Assembly (NCBI GenBank): GCA_947652605.1
Contig: OX393579.1
Coordinates: 43,592,970 to 43,656,969 of the forward strand
Reading direction: 5' to 3'
From: Elmis aenea
Taxonomy: Eukaryota > Arthropoda > Insecta > Coleoptera > Elmidae
DNA: 64,000 bases
Positions 54,120-63,086 of the stretch are shown in pieces (positions within the stretch are counted from its first letter, which is position 1; each line of letters opens with the position of its first letter). The notes beneath the pieces are model-generated. The model searched no databases. It saw only the letters and a program-made list of their open reading frames with translations, and was not told the DNA's origin. The translations under genes and the position numbers were made by a program.

Positions 54120-54585
54120 AATTTAGTCATGAGTCCTTCTACTGTTAGGTGTAGGACTGTTGAATTGTGTTTTGCTGACTTTTTTTCATGTTTTTTTGTC
54201 TTGTGCTAGCTTTTTTATGTCTTTCCATTTAATGTTTCTATCCGTTGCCAGGTTTTTCTCGGTCTACCTTTTTTTTTTCCCTGTGATCTTGCTTCATAGG
54301 CTTTCCTGGTTAACCTTTCTTCTTTCATCCTATAAATGTGACCCAAACAACCCAACTTTTTTCCTTGTACTTCTGTTTTAACTGATTTCATCTTAAATTG
54401 TTCTTCTTTTATTTATGATTATCTTCTTTGGTTTTTCCTTGGATTTTTCGTAGAAATCTCATTTCAGCTGCATTTACTCGGCTACTATATTTATTTGTGT
54501 CCACGTTTCACTTCCGTTTAAAAGTGCTAGAGTTACTACCTTTTTGAATTTAGATAATATAGTTAATTCAGTAAAACTTTTGGAT
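54120..54585 (-). pseudogene. LINE RT tail, reverse copy of 52080 family
   Basis: In reverse the phrases VNAAEMRFLRKIQGK-like, RLFGSHL-like and WKDIKKLAQDKKT are readable with frame changes. The 3' end AGTCCTACACCTAACAGTAG (reverse of 54123-54155) matches the 3' region of the forward copy at about 52780. So the two copies form an inverted pair separated by 1.3 kb. A forward open frame (54160-54381) is the shadow of the Lys-rich reverse tail. Confidence 0.75.
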
Positions 54586-54831
54586 TTAATAATTTATGGT
54601 AACAAAAGTATAAAGACAAGATTCATGAAGCGAATTATCCTTAAAAAATAGGACTAAAACATGTTTTGTACGTAAATACACAAACGGTGAACAATTATGG
54701 GCTTTCCAAGTAAATAAACCATGTTTTTCTGTTCATAATAAAAAAGACTACACTGATCATATAAACGTTACAACAAAATTTAACGTAACCCATTATTTAA
54801 AAATAAAAACGTGTAACGTTGTTATCATATC
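54586..54831. other. Spacer before the foldback element
   Basis: AT-rich sequence without features. Confidence 0.3.
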
Positions 54832-54900
54832 TTTCAAAGAGGTCCATGTCCTGGGCCCCCCCACATTTGAAATGTAACTTTTTTTTAAATGTAGAAGATT

Positions 54901-55488
54901 GTGCTAGCCTTGTGCTGGCGTGCTTTGTTAAAATTTTTGATTGTGCTGGTTTAGTTAAGCCACAAATTCAATTTTAATTTGGGGGGGCTGTGGACATGAT
55001 AGCCCCCCCACCACGTAATTTAAACATTTTTTTTAGACAGATATGTTGTGCTAGCCTTGTGCTGGCGTGCTTTGTTAAAATTTTTGATTGTGCTGGTTTC
55101 GTTAAGCCACAAATTCAATTTTAATTTGGGGGGGCTGTGGACATGATAGCCCCCCCACCACGTAATTTAAACATTTTTTTTAGACAGATATGTTGTGCTA
55201 GCCTTGTGCTGGCGTGCTTTGTTAAAATTTTTGATTGTGCTCGTTCCATTACACTACAATTTTGATTTTAAATTGGAGGGGCTGTAGACATGATAGCCCC
55301 CCCACCAAGTAATTTAAACATTTTTTTTAGACATATGTGTTGTGCTAGCCTTGTGCTGGCGTGTGCTGTTAAAATTTTTGATTGTGCTGTTTCGTTACGC
55401 TACGATTTTGGTTAAAAATCTGAGAGGCTCTAGACATGCTTAGATTAGCTTTTGTATACATTGAACCATTATTGTTATCTCTGAAAAG
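54901..55488 (+). repeat. 147-bp tandem repeats, left arm, four copies
   Basis: GTGCTAGCCTTGTGCTGGCG starts at 54901, 55048, 55195 and 55342, each 147 bases apart. Units contain a run of seven or eight G (GGGGGGGCTGTGGACATGAT) and a matching C-run (AGCCCCCCCACCACG). The first three units are nearly identical and the fourth, innermost, is diverged, so amplification proceeded at the outer side. Confidence 0.95.
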
Positions 55489-55745
55489 GGCGACTTATAA
55501 ACAATTTATTGAATAATCTGTTTCTGTCTCACAGGTAAAGTAATTTTTGGATGGTAACTGTTGAATAAGTTTAAAATGTTATTGACTTTGGATATTGGAA
55601 CGCCTAAAATCATATCGTCTACATATTTCTTTAAAAAAGGGATGTTATCAGATATTTTTGGCATTATTGTTTTTAATAAATCATCTAATATTATTTCTGC
55701 AATAATAGCGGAGGCATTTGTAAGAAATATTTTAAAGTGCTGTGT
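55440..55745 (-). pseudogene. Penelope-like RT fragment in left arm
   Basis: Reverse translation reads ASAIIAEIILDDLLKTIMPK, ISDNIPFLKKYVDDMILGVP with the catalytic YVDD, then SKVNNILNLFNSYHPKI. After a frame change it reads to the FxCETETDYSIN and VTLFRDN phrases. YVDD preceded by a SPIIAxxxMEDL-like block and followed by NxFNxYHPxLxFTxE is the Penelope-like element RT pattern. N-terminal RT and the GIY-YIG endonuclease are absent. Frame lesions make it dead. Confidence 0.8.
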
Positions 55746-56054
55746 TGTAACAATGTTTGTCCTATAATTTTCGTCTATGTAAAACCATTTTATGTATTTT
55801 AAATGTGCCTATGGCATATAAAAAAAATTATAACAGTTTCAATTAAAATTATTAATGACATAAATCAAAATAAAGCTACATATCCCACTCATCAATTAAA
55901 TAATACTGTAAAGTACAAGCACGTGTTTTATAAAATTTTATTATAAGGACTTTTTGCTGATTTTTCATCACAGATGTACAATTATAAATTTTAACTATAC
56001 TTGTAACTTGTAAGTATTAAACAATGTTCTTTGACTATGTTACAATATACACTA

Positions 56055-56725
56055 TACAGTGTGATTGATTGAGACCGGTACTTAAAAATATATGAAGAAT
56101 GAAAAAGGGTATGGATCTGAAATTTTGGTCATGACCATAATGGCATCTGGTCTGTTTATTGAAAATATTTTCAAGATGGCGACACTTCCGAAAATACCGG
56201 AAGTTGACGTCTACTTTCTTATTTCAAATACAATGGTATATTTTTTAATGCGTATTTGGATTTAAAACGTTATTTTAGAGGGACTTTTATTAACATTCCC
56301 TATACGTAAGTGCAGTCATTTTTAAAATTTTTGGACTTTTTTGAAAATTCTTAGATTTTCATCGTGATGCTTGATATTATCTAACCCCGCCATTTTTGAA
56401 GAAAAAACGCTTAAATTTAGACCAAGCCTAGAAGAAACCCTGGAGTACATCCTGGAATTCTTACAATCGATGCATTACTTACAGGGTGTCCAAAACTTAA
56501 TTTTCTTTTAATACAACTTCAGACCACTAAAACTCGTTTTTTTCAAATACAATGCCCAAACTTTTTTTTCATTTTCTAATGCAAAATTACATTCTGCATC
56601 AATCTGTGTTAGCGTTTCCTATACCTATCTGCAACAATTTTCGAGTTATTAAGAATTTTTGATAAAGTTAAGAGAAATTGCAACATTTTTAAATAGTAAG
56701 CCTTGGAAATGACAACAAATGCCAA
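56055..56725 (+). repeat. Interspersed repeat, copy 1 (copy 2 at 62018)
   Basis: Starts ACTATACAGTGTGATTGATT, then TGAGACCGG, GAATGAAAAAGGGTATGGAT, CTGAAATTTTGG and ACAGGGTGTCCAAAACTTAA further in. The same order and orientation occurs at 62018-62668 at roughly 90% identity, where a 25-base segment after 56250 is missing. No coding function. The CAGTGTG/CAGGGTGTCC words suggest a mariner-type MITE. Confidence 0.85.
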
Positions 56726-56815
56726 TATTAATAACTGTAAACCACTTTTATTGCGTTTGTCTGAAGTGTCCATGAAAATTGAAAATCAAGAGTATAACAT
56801 AACTTTTTTTAAAGA

Positions 56816-57015
56816 AATATGTAAACGATATAATTTTAGGCGTTCTAAAATCCAAAGTCAATAACATTTTAAACTTATTCAACAGTTACCATCCAAAAAT
56901 TTAATTTACCTGTGAGACAGAAACAGATTATTCAATAAATTGTTTAGAAGTCACCCTTTTCAGAGATAACAACAATGGTTCAATGTATACAAAAGCAAAT
57001 CTAATCATGTCTAGA
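56816..57015 (+). pseudogene. Penelope-like RT fragment in right arm
   Basis: Forward translation reads KYVNDIILGVLKSKVNNILN, LFNSYHPKI, a stop, FTCETETDYSIN, LEVTLFRDNNNGSMYTK. It is the mirror copy of 55440-55640, with Asn in place of the first catalytic Asp of YVDD. Keeping both arms as copies of the same RT shows the palindrome formed from, or captured, a Penelope element. Confidence 0.8.
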
Positions 57016-57059
57016 GCCCCTCAGATTTTAAACCAAAATCGTAGCGTAACGAAACAGCA

Positions 57060-57440
57060 CAATCAGAAATTTTAACAGCACACGCCAGCACAAGGCTATT
57101 ACAACACATATGTCTAAAAAAAATGTTTAAATTACTTGGTGGGGGAGCTATCATGTCCACAGCCCCCCCAAATTAAAATTGAATTTGTGGCTTAACGAAA
57201 CCAGCACAATCAAAAATTTTAACAAAGCACGCCAGCACAAGGCTAGCACAACATATCTGTTTAAAAAAAAAGTTTAAATTACGTGGTGGGGGGGCTATCA
57301 TGTCCACAGCCCCCCCAAATTAAAATTGAATTTGTGGCTTAACGAAACCAGCACAATCAAAAATTTTAACAAAGCACGCCAGCACAAGGCTAGCACAACC
57401 TTCTACATTTAAAAAAAAGTTACATTTCAAATGTGGGGGG
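57060..57440 (-). repeat. 147-bp tandem repeats, right arm, three copies
   Basis: CGCCAGCACAAGGCTA starts at 57083, 57230 and 57377, 147 bases apart, as complements of the left-arm units. One unit fewer than on the left shows that repeat number changes independently in the two arms. Confidence 0.95.
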
Positions 57441-57465
57441 GCCCAGGACATGGACCTCTTTCAAA

Positions 57466-57943
57466 GGTCATGCACCAATTTTCATCAGGAATAAAATTTT
57501 CTGAGAAATCGATAATAAAAAACCTTTTCATTTGTTGTTGACTTTAACAATGTTAGAAAAATCTACTGTAAATATAAAAATTGGAAATTTTATATGTAGT
57601 TATATTTTTAAATTCTAAACAAATTTTTATGATTTTTTTGTTCCTGTCAAAGTAAGGCCACTTTACTCTTGCGAATATTTCTAAAATCGCTAAAATCTAG
57701 TGTCTTGAATTGTTATTAAACATTTTTTTATCCTAAAATTAGTCTTAGACCATGCACCAACTGTTTTCAAGAATAAAATTTTCTAATAAATCGAATTTTT
57801 TTTTTTTTCATTTTTGCACACTTTTTAAATTACGCTGTATATTTGCATTAATTTGTAGATTTTAATTTTAAGAAACAATACTATTAACATCTTTGTTGTA
57901 AAAAAACTGTACCGGTTTCGATTCTTAATTATTTAATACTAGC
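57466..57943. other. Unassigned AT-rich stretch
   Basis: CATGCACCAATTTTCATC near 57469 recurs in changed form near 57753, so part may be an old duplication. No gene was recognised. Confidence 0.3.
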
Positions 57944-58245
57944 GTAGTTACCCGGCTTCGCTCGGTGAATTTTTTTATCAAACACAGACTACTCGCGCTT
58001 CGCGCTCGCGCCCGGCGGACGTTCCCAGACGTTTTGACTTTTAAAAATTTTTGAATTTTTTTTGGGAGTTTTTGACCTTTTGGTAATTTTTGGATCTTTT
58101 GGGAATTTTTGGAACTTTTGGGAATTCTTATATAGCCTATCTTTTTCCCATGGTCCTATAGATGGTCTGTGCCAAATTTAGTCAGGATCGGATGAATGGT
58201 ATAGGAATGCTTAAAGGACAAACAAACAAACACATTCATTTTTGT
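57944..58245 (+). mobile_element. RTE-type LINE 3' tail or derived SINE
   Basis: Reads ACTAGCGTAGTTACCCGGCT, CTACTCGCGCTTCGCGCTCG, a GGACGTTCCC block and CAGGATCGGATGAATGGTAT, and ends GGACAAACAAACAAACACAT. It is the forward counterpart of 42525-42765. CpG-rich head and CAAACAAACA end fit the 3' region of RTE-type LINEs or a SINE using it. Confidence 0.6.
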
Positions 58246-58250
58246 ATATA

Positions 58251-59013
58251 CAGGGTGCAAACTTTAGTGGAATAAATTCTGTAACTTGGGAATACAGTAT
58301 ATCGGTAAAACCTGCTAAAACACGTCGATTTTAGTTTTTCGCCGGATACATTTCAGCAGTATTGCTTTTGGGATATCTTCATCCAGAGGGGTGCAACAAC
58401 TCGTAATAATTTTTTTTTTAAGGATATGTCGAGTGGCATATCGTCGGAAAGCTCATTTAGAGACGTATACAATGCATGTTTTATTTTCGAAAAATTCCAA
58501 GAGGTTAGGTGTTAACAAAATAAAGACTGAGGTTTAAAGTTTAACGCTATTTAATGTAAAGGTTGTTTACAATGTGCACAATTTCAATCTGTAAGCGTTC
58601 ATCTGCGCCCTTCTTTTCACAGTTAAACAACTTTTTGTCGTAACTTTTTGTTGCATCGATTAGCTTTCTGTCAAGAAAGAAATGGTTTACAGTTTGAACA
58701 ATTTTATCATTAAACTCTATAAAATATAAAATTTATATTTTTATTTTGTTAACAACTAACCTCTTGGAATTTTTCGAAAATAAAACATGCATTGTATTCC
58801 TCTCTAGATGAGCTTTCCAACGACATGCCACTCGACATATCCTTACATTTAAAAAAAAATTATTACAGGTTGTTGCACCCCTCTGGATGAAGATATCCCA
58901 AAAGCAATACTGCTGAAATGTATCCGGCGAAAAACTAAAATCGACGTGTTTTCGCAGGTTTTACCGATATACTGTATTCCCAAGTTACAGAATTTATTCC
59001 AGTTTGCACCCTA
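58251..59013. mobile_element. Mariner-type MITE with 275-bp arms
   Basis: TA dinucleotides (58249-58250, 59014-59015) flank CAGGGTGCAAACTTTAGTGG and its complement. The arms 58251-58525 and 58737-59013 are inverted copies at about 93% identity, sharing CCAGAGGGGTGCAACAAC-like, GATATGTCGAGTGGCATATC and AAAACATGCATTGTAT words. The 210-base centre has no coding potential. It belongs to the CAGGGTG-ended series. Confidence 0.88.
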
Positions 59014-59015
59014 TA

Positions 59016-59519
59016 TAGATAAACCGAAGAGACAAGTCTCGTAATAGTTAAAATTTTGTACAAAAATATTTTTTTGTAGAAAATAGGAAAAGTGATTTTT
59101 AGTCACATGCATAAAATAACTCAAACAGCTCAAATTTTTAACATTTTAAATACTGTTCAAAGTTTGTTGGCAACGTTTTTGGTGAGGGTTCCTTTTAGTA
59201 TTAGTTTAATCCAAATAAAATTCACGTCAAAGCGTTAAAATTCATAGGGAATTTAAAATGGGGTAAGCAAATAAAAAAAAACACTTGGTTTTTTCACCAC
59301 AAAAATGACAAACTAAACCGTCGCATCTTTTACTTAACATTTTTTATCAGAAATGTTAACTTATATTAATATATGCTAAAATGCTTTTTTAGTTTAGTGC
59401 TGTTTTTCCACACAGTTATTAAATTTTGTTTGGTTGATATGCTGGTTGTCAAAAAACAACATTGTCATTTATATGCTCCACAGTGGACATTAAATATTTC
59501 GTAAACTACGCGAAAATTA
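59016..59519. other. Unassigned AT-rich stretch
   Basis: No gene or repeat was recognised. Confidence 0.3.
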
Positions 59520-60830
59520 ATTTGCAAAGTTAACTCAGTGTGTGCGTAAGTGAACAAAGTGTGTGTAAGAAAAGTGCAACGCATCTAAAAGTAAGATTAG
59601 TCTTAAAACCTGATTAATTCGCTATCAAAGACGGCGAGAAACGTCAGGTACCGACGCGACGGGTCGACTGGCCTGTGGTTTTTTGCGCAGTGTGATAACG
59701 ATAAGAACAGTGAAACATTCTGAACCATTGTACAAATATAAGACAGGGCCGGGCTTAACAAAATATCTTAGATGGAAAACGCAATTCAAGAAATATTAGC
59801 TAAACTCGGGAAAATAGAAGACTCCAATGAAAGACTAGAGAGAAACTGGACTCTCTGCAAAGAGATTTTAGAAGTACAAGGAGAAAACAGAAATAAAAAT
59901 GAAATTAAACAAAGCTCAAATAAAAATTGAAGAACAAGAAGAAAGAATAAAAACACTTGAAAGGGGCACAAGAAAACGGAACATAGTCATTTATGGAATC
60001 CAAGAAACAAAAACGAAACTGAAGATACAGTAAAGGGTAAAATTAAGGAAACACTAAATTTAATAGCTGTGCAAATAAACGAAAAATCCGAAATACAACA
60101 AATCTACAGAATTGGAAAAGCTGATACAGAACTAAAAAACAGTAGGCCTAATTTTATAGAGCTCACCTCGGAACAAAAAAAAGATCTTTAAAGAAGCGAA
60201 AAAAACTGAAAGGCACAAAAATATGGATCTCCGAAGACTACTCGAAATCAGTACTAAAAACAAGAAAACCCCTAATCTCCGACATGAAAGATGCTAGAAA
60301 CAAAGGCTACAAAGCTAAACTCATTTTTGATAAACTAGTAATAAACGACAAAACGTTTAGTGAAAAGACCTCGCAGAAGAAGAAAAATCATACAACATAA
60401 AAAAGGAAGAACAGCAAGTCAACGCACGCCAAACAAAGAAGAGGGTGAAGACGACATGGAACAGATTAGGAAAATCACGAGAACAAGGACGACAAAAAAC
60501 TGAGAAAGGAAAACATTAACGAAGAAGACACAATACTGACCATGGCTAAGAACAAGGATAATGAATTGTAAACAGATAAGATAAATGAAGATATAAATAG
60601 TTAACAAGAAAATAAGAGAGAAAAAAAGGAAGAAATAATTAAATACGAACAAATAAAGATGCTGCGGATAGGTAACATGGAAGAAATTAGAAAAGAATTG
60701 AAGCAAATAACGGTGGCAGCCAGGACCAAAAAGCTTAAAAATCAGTGGAAGAGGACCGATCCACCCCAATTAATGGATTTAAAAAAACGCCTCGGCGTTA
60801 GCCATAATCCCAAGGATTATACAGCTCAAT
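59520..60830 (+). mobile_element. 5' part of a non-LTR retrotransposon
   Basis: A CpG-containing leader (about 59520-59771, with GTACCGACGCGACGGGTCGA) precedes an ORF1-like reading frame starting at 59772. After ORF1 a Lys/Glu-rich stretch continues to about 60780 with DPPQLMDLKKRLGVSHNP readable at its end. No endonuclease/RT follows, so ORF2 is deleted or the copy ended by rearrangement. Most LINE copies here are 5' truncated; this one has kept only the 5' part. Confidence 0.6.
59772..60420 (+). pseudogene. LINE ORF1 (L1-like RNA-binding protein) pseudogene
   Basis: From ATG 59772 a coiled-coil segment (MENAIQEILAKLGKIEDSNE, then after frame change KIEEQEERIKTLERGTRKRN) leads into IVIYGIQE. 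Next come a helical part (VKGKIKETLNLIAVQINEKS), IQQIYRIGK, RPNFIELTSEQKKDL and LKGTKIWISEDYSKSVLKTR, then LIFDKLVINDKTFS. This order is the ORF1p plan (coiled coil, RRM, C-terminal domain) of L1-like or other ORF1-bearing LINEs: an RNA chaperone in the retrotransposition particle. At least three frameshifts and a stop are present. Confidence 0.72.
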
Positions 60831-61642
60831 GAATGATTAAATTTTGTTTAAGTTTGTTTACATGCATGAACCTCATTAAATGCTGAAAAATTTTGTTTTC
60901 TTTTGTGTGGGTGCACATGTTTTAAAAGCGTGTCTATCAGTGCGCTACCACAACATATTCCTTGTAACTTCACCGCCGGCTTCCGTGACCTACGCCGGTG
61001 ACAAATGCTTATCATAGATCATTGCAACAATATCTGGAACTCAAATACACATTCGAAAAAGTCATTATTTTTTATGGCCCGTTAATTAAATTAGTCAATA
61101 AAGATACCGCACTTTATGTAGGTAACCATAAAAATGTTAATGGGTTAAACCACAGCCCACTTTCCTACATGAACAAAATAATCGGCAAAGCGAAGCCTAA
61201 CGCACGCAACATAGTAACAGTAACGTATTATACAAAGTGGTTTAATAACATATCAAAGAAGCCTTTAACTCCTAAATTACCCTCTTGTAATTTGTTTTCT
61301 GTTCCTTACATAAACACGAAATTTTTCCTTTCCCTACAAGCTTTTTATGTATGTTTTACAAACGAGGTTCTAAAATTACTAAAGTGGGTGTACACGACAT
61401 ATTAAAATATTAATGGGCTATTTTCTGGTAACAATACAGTTTATTTTGCGAAAATTTGTTTTTGAGTTATTGTGGTAAAAAATATTTTTAAAGGATCATA
61501 AGCTGTTAGTACAAAATTATGCAATTTATTTATGTTTAATTAATTAAGTCCTGAAAAAGCTAATGATAAGATTCGTTAAAATATTTTTTTTGTTTTTATC
61601 ATTTTATGTTTGATCTTTTAACATTGTTTTATAATTTTTATC
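60831..61642. other. Stretch with one unassigned 135-codon frame
   Basis: The forward frame 60998-61405 is one of the longest in the window without an identified origin. Its product has no signal peptide, motif or repeat I recognise, and codon use is AT-rich. A small hairpin (TCACCGCCGGC/GCCGGTGA) overlaps its start region. I cannot decide between chance and a decayed gene. Confidence 0.25.
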
Positions 61643-61764
61643 GTTTAGAACAGCGGTCCTGAACACGTTACAATTAATGTACCCCTTGGTCTCTCTGTGT
61701 AGTGGAATGTACCGTATGTCAATTTGTTTAATTCAAACGAACGTTATTTATGCATATAACATAC

Positions 61765-62945
61765 TAGTGATTGCAATACCGGACCAAAATTCAATACCGG
61801 TATTCGGTATTTATTCGCAAGTAATACCGGTATACCGGTATTAATACCGGTATTGCTTTTTTAAAAAAAGTATTAATTTTGAAAATACAATATATGCATT
61901 TTACACATATGTACATATAGCAAGTATAATGTCAAAACACAAATTTACATAAAATAAAGAAACTTAAAATATTACATATGTAAAAAAGTATGGACACAAA
62001 AAACTGAAGATACCTATACAGGGTACCTAATTGATTGAGACCGGGCATTAAAAATATATGAAGAATGAAAAAGGGTATTGATCTGAAATTTTGGTTATGA
62101 CCATAATGGCATCTGAGCTGTTTAATGAAAATATTTTCAAGATGGCGACCCTTCTGGAAATACCGGAAGTTGTCGTCTATTTTCTTATTTCAAATACAAT
62201 GGTCTATTTTTTATTGCATTTAGAGGGACTATTAATAGCATACCCTATACCTAAGTGCAGTCGTTTTTTAGATTTTTGGACTTTTTTGAAAATTTTTCGA
62301 TTTTCATCGTAATGCTTAATATTATCTACCGCCACCATTTTTGAAGCGAAAACGCTCAAATTTAGATTATGCATAGAACAAAGCTTGGAGTTCATGCTGG
62401 AATTTTTGAAATCGATGCATTACTTACAGGGTGTCCAAAATTTAATTTTCTTTTAATACAATTTCAGACCAATAAAACTCGTTTTTTTCAAATACAATGC
62501 CCAATTTTTTTTTCATTTTCTAATTCAAAAGTAAATTCTACATCAATCTATATTAGCGTTTCCTATACCTATCTGCAATAATTTTCGAGTTATTAAGAAT
62601 TTTTGATAAAGTTAAGAGAAATTGCAACATTTTTTAATAGTAAGCCTTGGAAATTACAACAAATATTCCAATGTTGCAATATTCTTTCGTCTTCTAATAA
62701 TATCATCTCTCTTTTAATTAACTTAAATACATCATTTTGTGGCATAATTTTGTGTTTTGCATTTATTGCTATTTTTTTATTTATGGCAGACTGCAATTAT
62801 AAAATAATAAAAATCAAATTTAAAAAAAATAATATTAATACCGAATACCGGTATTAGACCATCAAATGAGACGGTATTTCGGTATTGTAAAATGGCACGG
62901 TATACCGGTATTCGGTATACCGGTATACCGGTATTGCAATCACTA
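61765..62945. mobile_element. Inner hAT with ATACCGGTAT subterminal arrays
   Basis: The ends TAGTGATTGCAATACCGG and CCGGTATTGCAATCACTA are perfect inverted repeats, flanked on both sides by TAACATAC (61757-61764, 62946-62953). About 90 bases inside both ends are filled with ATACCGGTAT/TACCGGTATT words, a symmetrical array of presumed transposase-binding sites. The centre holds the repeat 62018-62668. No transposase remains. Confidence 0.95.
62018..62668 (+). repeat. Interspersed repeat, copy 2 (copy 1 at 56055)
   Basis: Begins ACAGGGTACCTAATTGATTG and follows the 56055 copy word by word to GTAAGCCTTGGAAAT, with about 10% divergence and a small internal deletion. It lies wholly inside the inner hAT, giving a third level of nesting. 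Open frames inside (62091-62312, 62603-62857) are chance. Confidence 0.85.
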
Positions 62946-63086
62946 TAACATACAGTATAAAATATTTAATATGAACATAGTTGATTCTTGCTTTCCACCA
63001 ATATATTTTGGGCATTTTATTTGACACGTACCCCCTGTAGTAGCTTTACGTACCCGTTGGGGGGTCCATGAACCCCTAGTTTAGAA

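Larger units (their letters stand above)
54839..57458. mobile_element. 2.6-kb foldback element carrying Penelope RT pieces
   Basis: The ends are GAGGTCCATGTCCTGGGCCC and its complement, flanked on both sides by TTTCAAA (54832-54838 and 57459-57465; up to 9 bases if TIR edges are shifted). The arms, 54839 to about 55640 and about 56808 to 57458, are inverted copies. Each consists of 147-bp tandem repeats (four left, three right), a unique part, then a stretch of Penelope-like reverse transcriptase. The middle (55640-56808) is occupied partly by a separate repeat (56055-56725). A 7-9 bp duplication with long complex TIRs fits a Mutator- or hAT-like foldback; I cannot choose. Confidence 0.85.
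61651..63078. mobile_element. Outer hAT element hosting another hAT
   Basis: The left end CAGCGGTCCTGAAC and the right end TGAACCCCTA are approximate inverted repeats, flanked by the same 8 bases GTTTAGAA (61643-61650 and 63079-63086). Left and right shoulders (61651-61756 and 62954-63078) share GTACCCC words in inverted order. The inner hAT 61765-62945 with its TAACATAC duplication divides it; without it the element is about 240 bp, a MITE. Confidence 0.85.

Noticed and set aside
54160..54381. Phe/Leu-rich forward frame as a membrane protein
   Set aside because: It is the antisense of a Lys-rich LINE tail, which produces Phe/Leu-rich shadows.
55561..55767. 68-codon forward frame inside the foldback
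   Set aside because: The reverse strand there encodes the Penelope-like RT with YVDD, which explains the openness.
60419..60769. 116-codon reverse frame with apparent membrane segments
   Set aside because: It is antisense to the Lys/Glu-rich continuation of LINE ORF1; hydrophobicity is a by-product.
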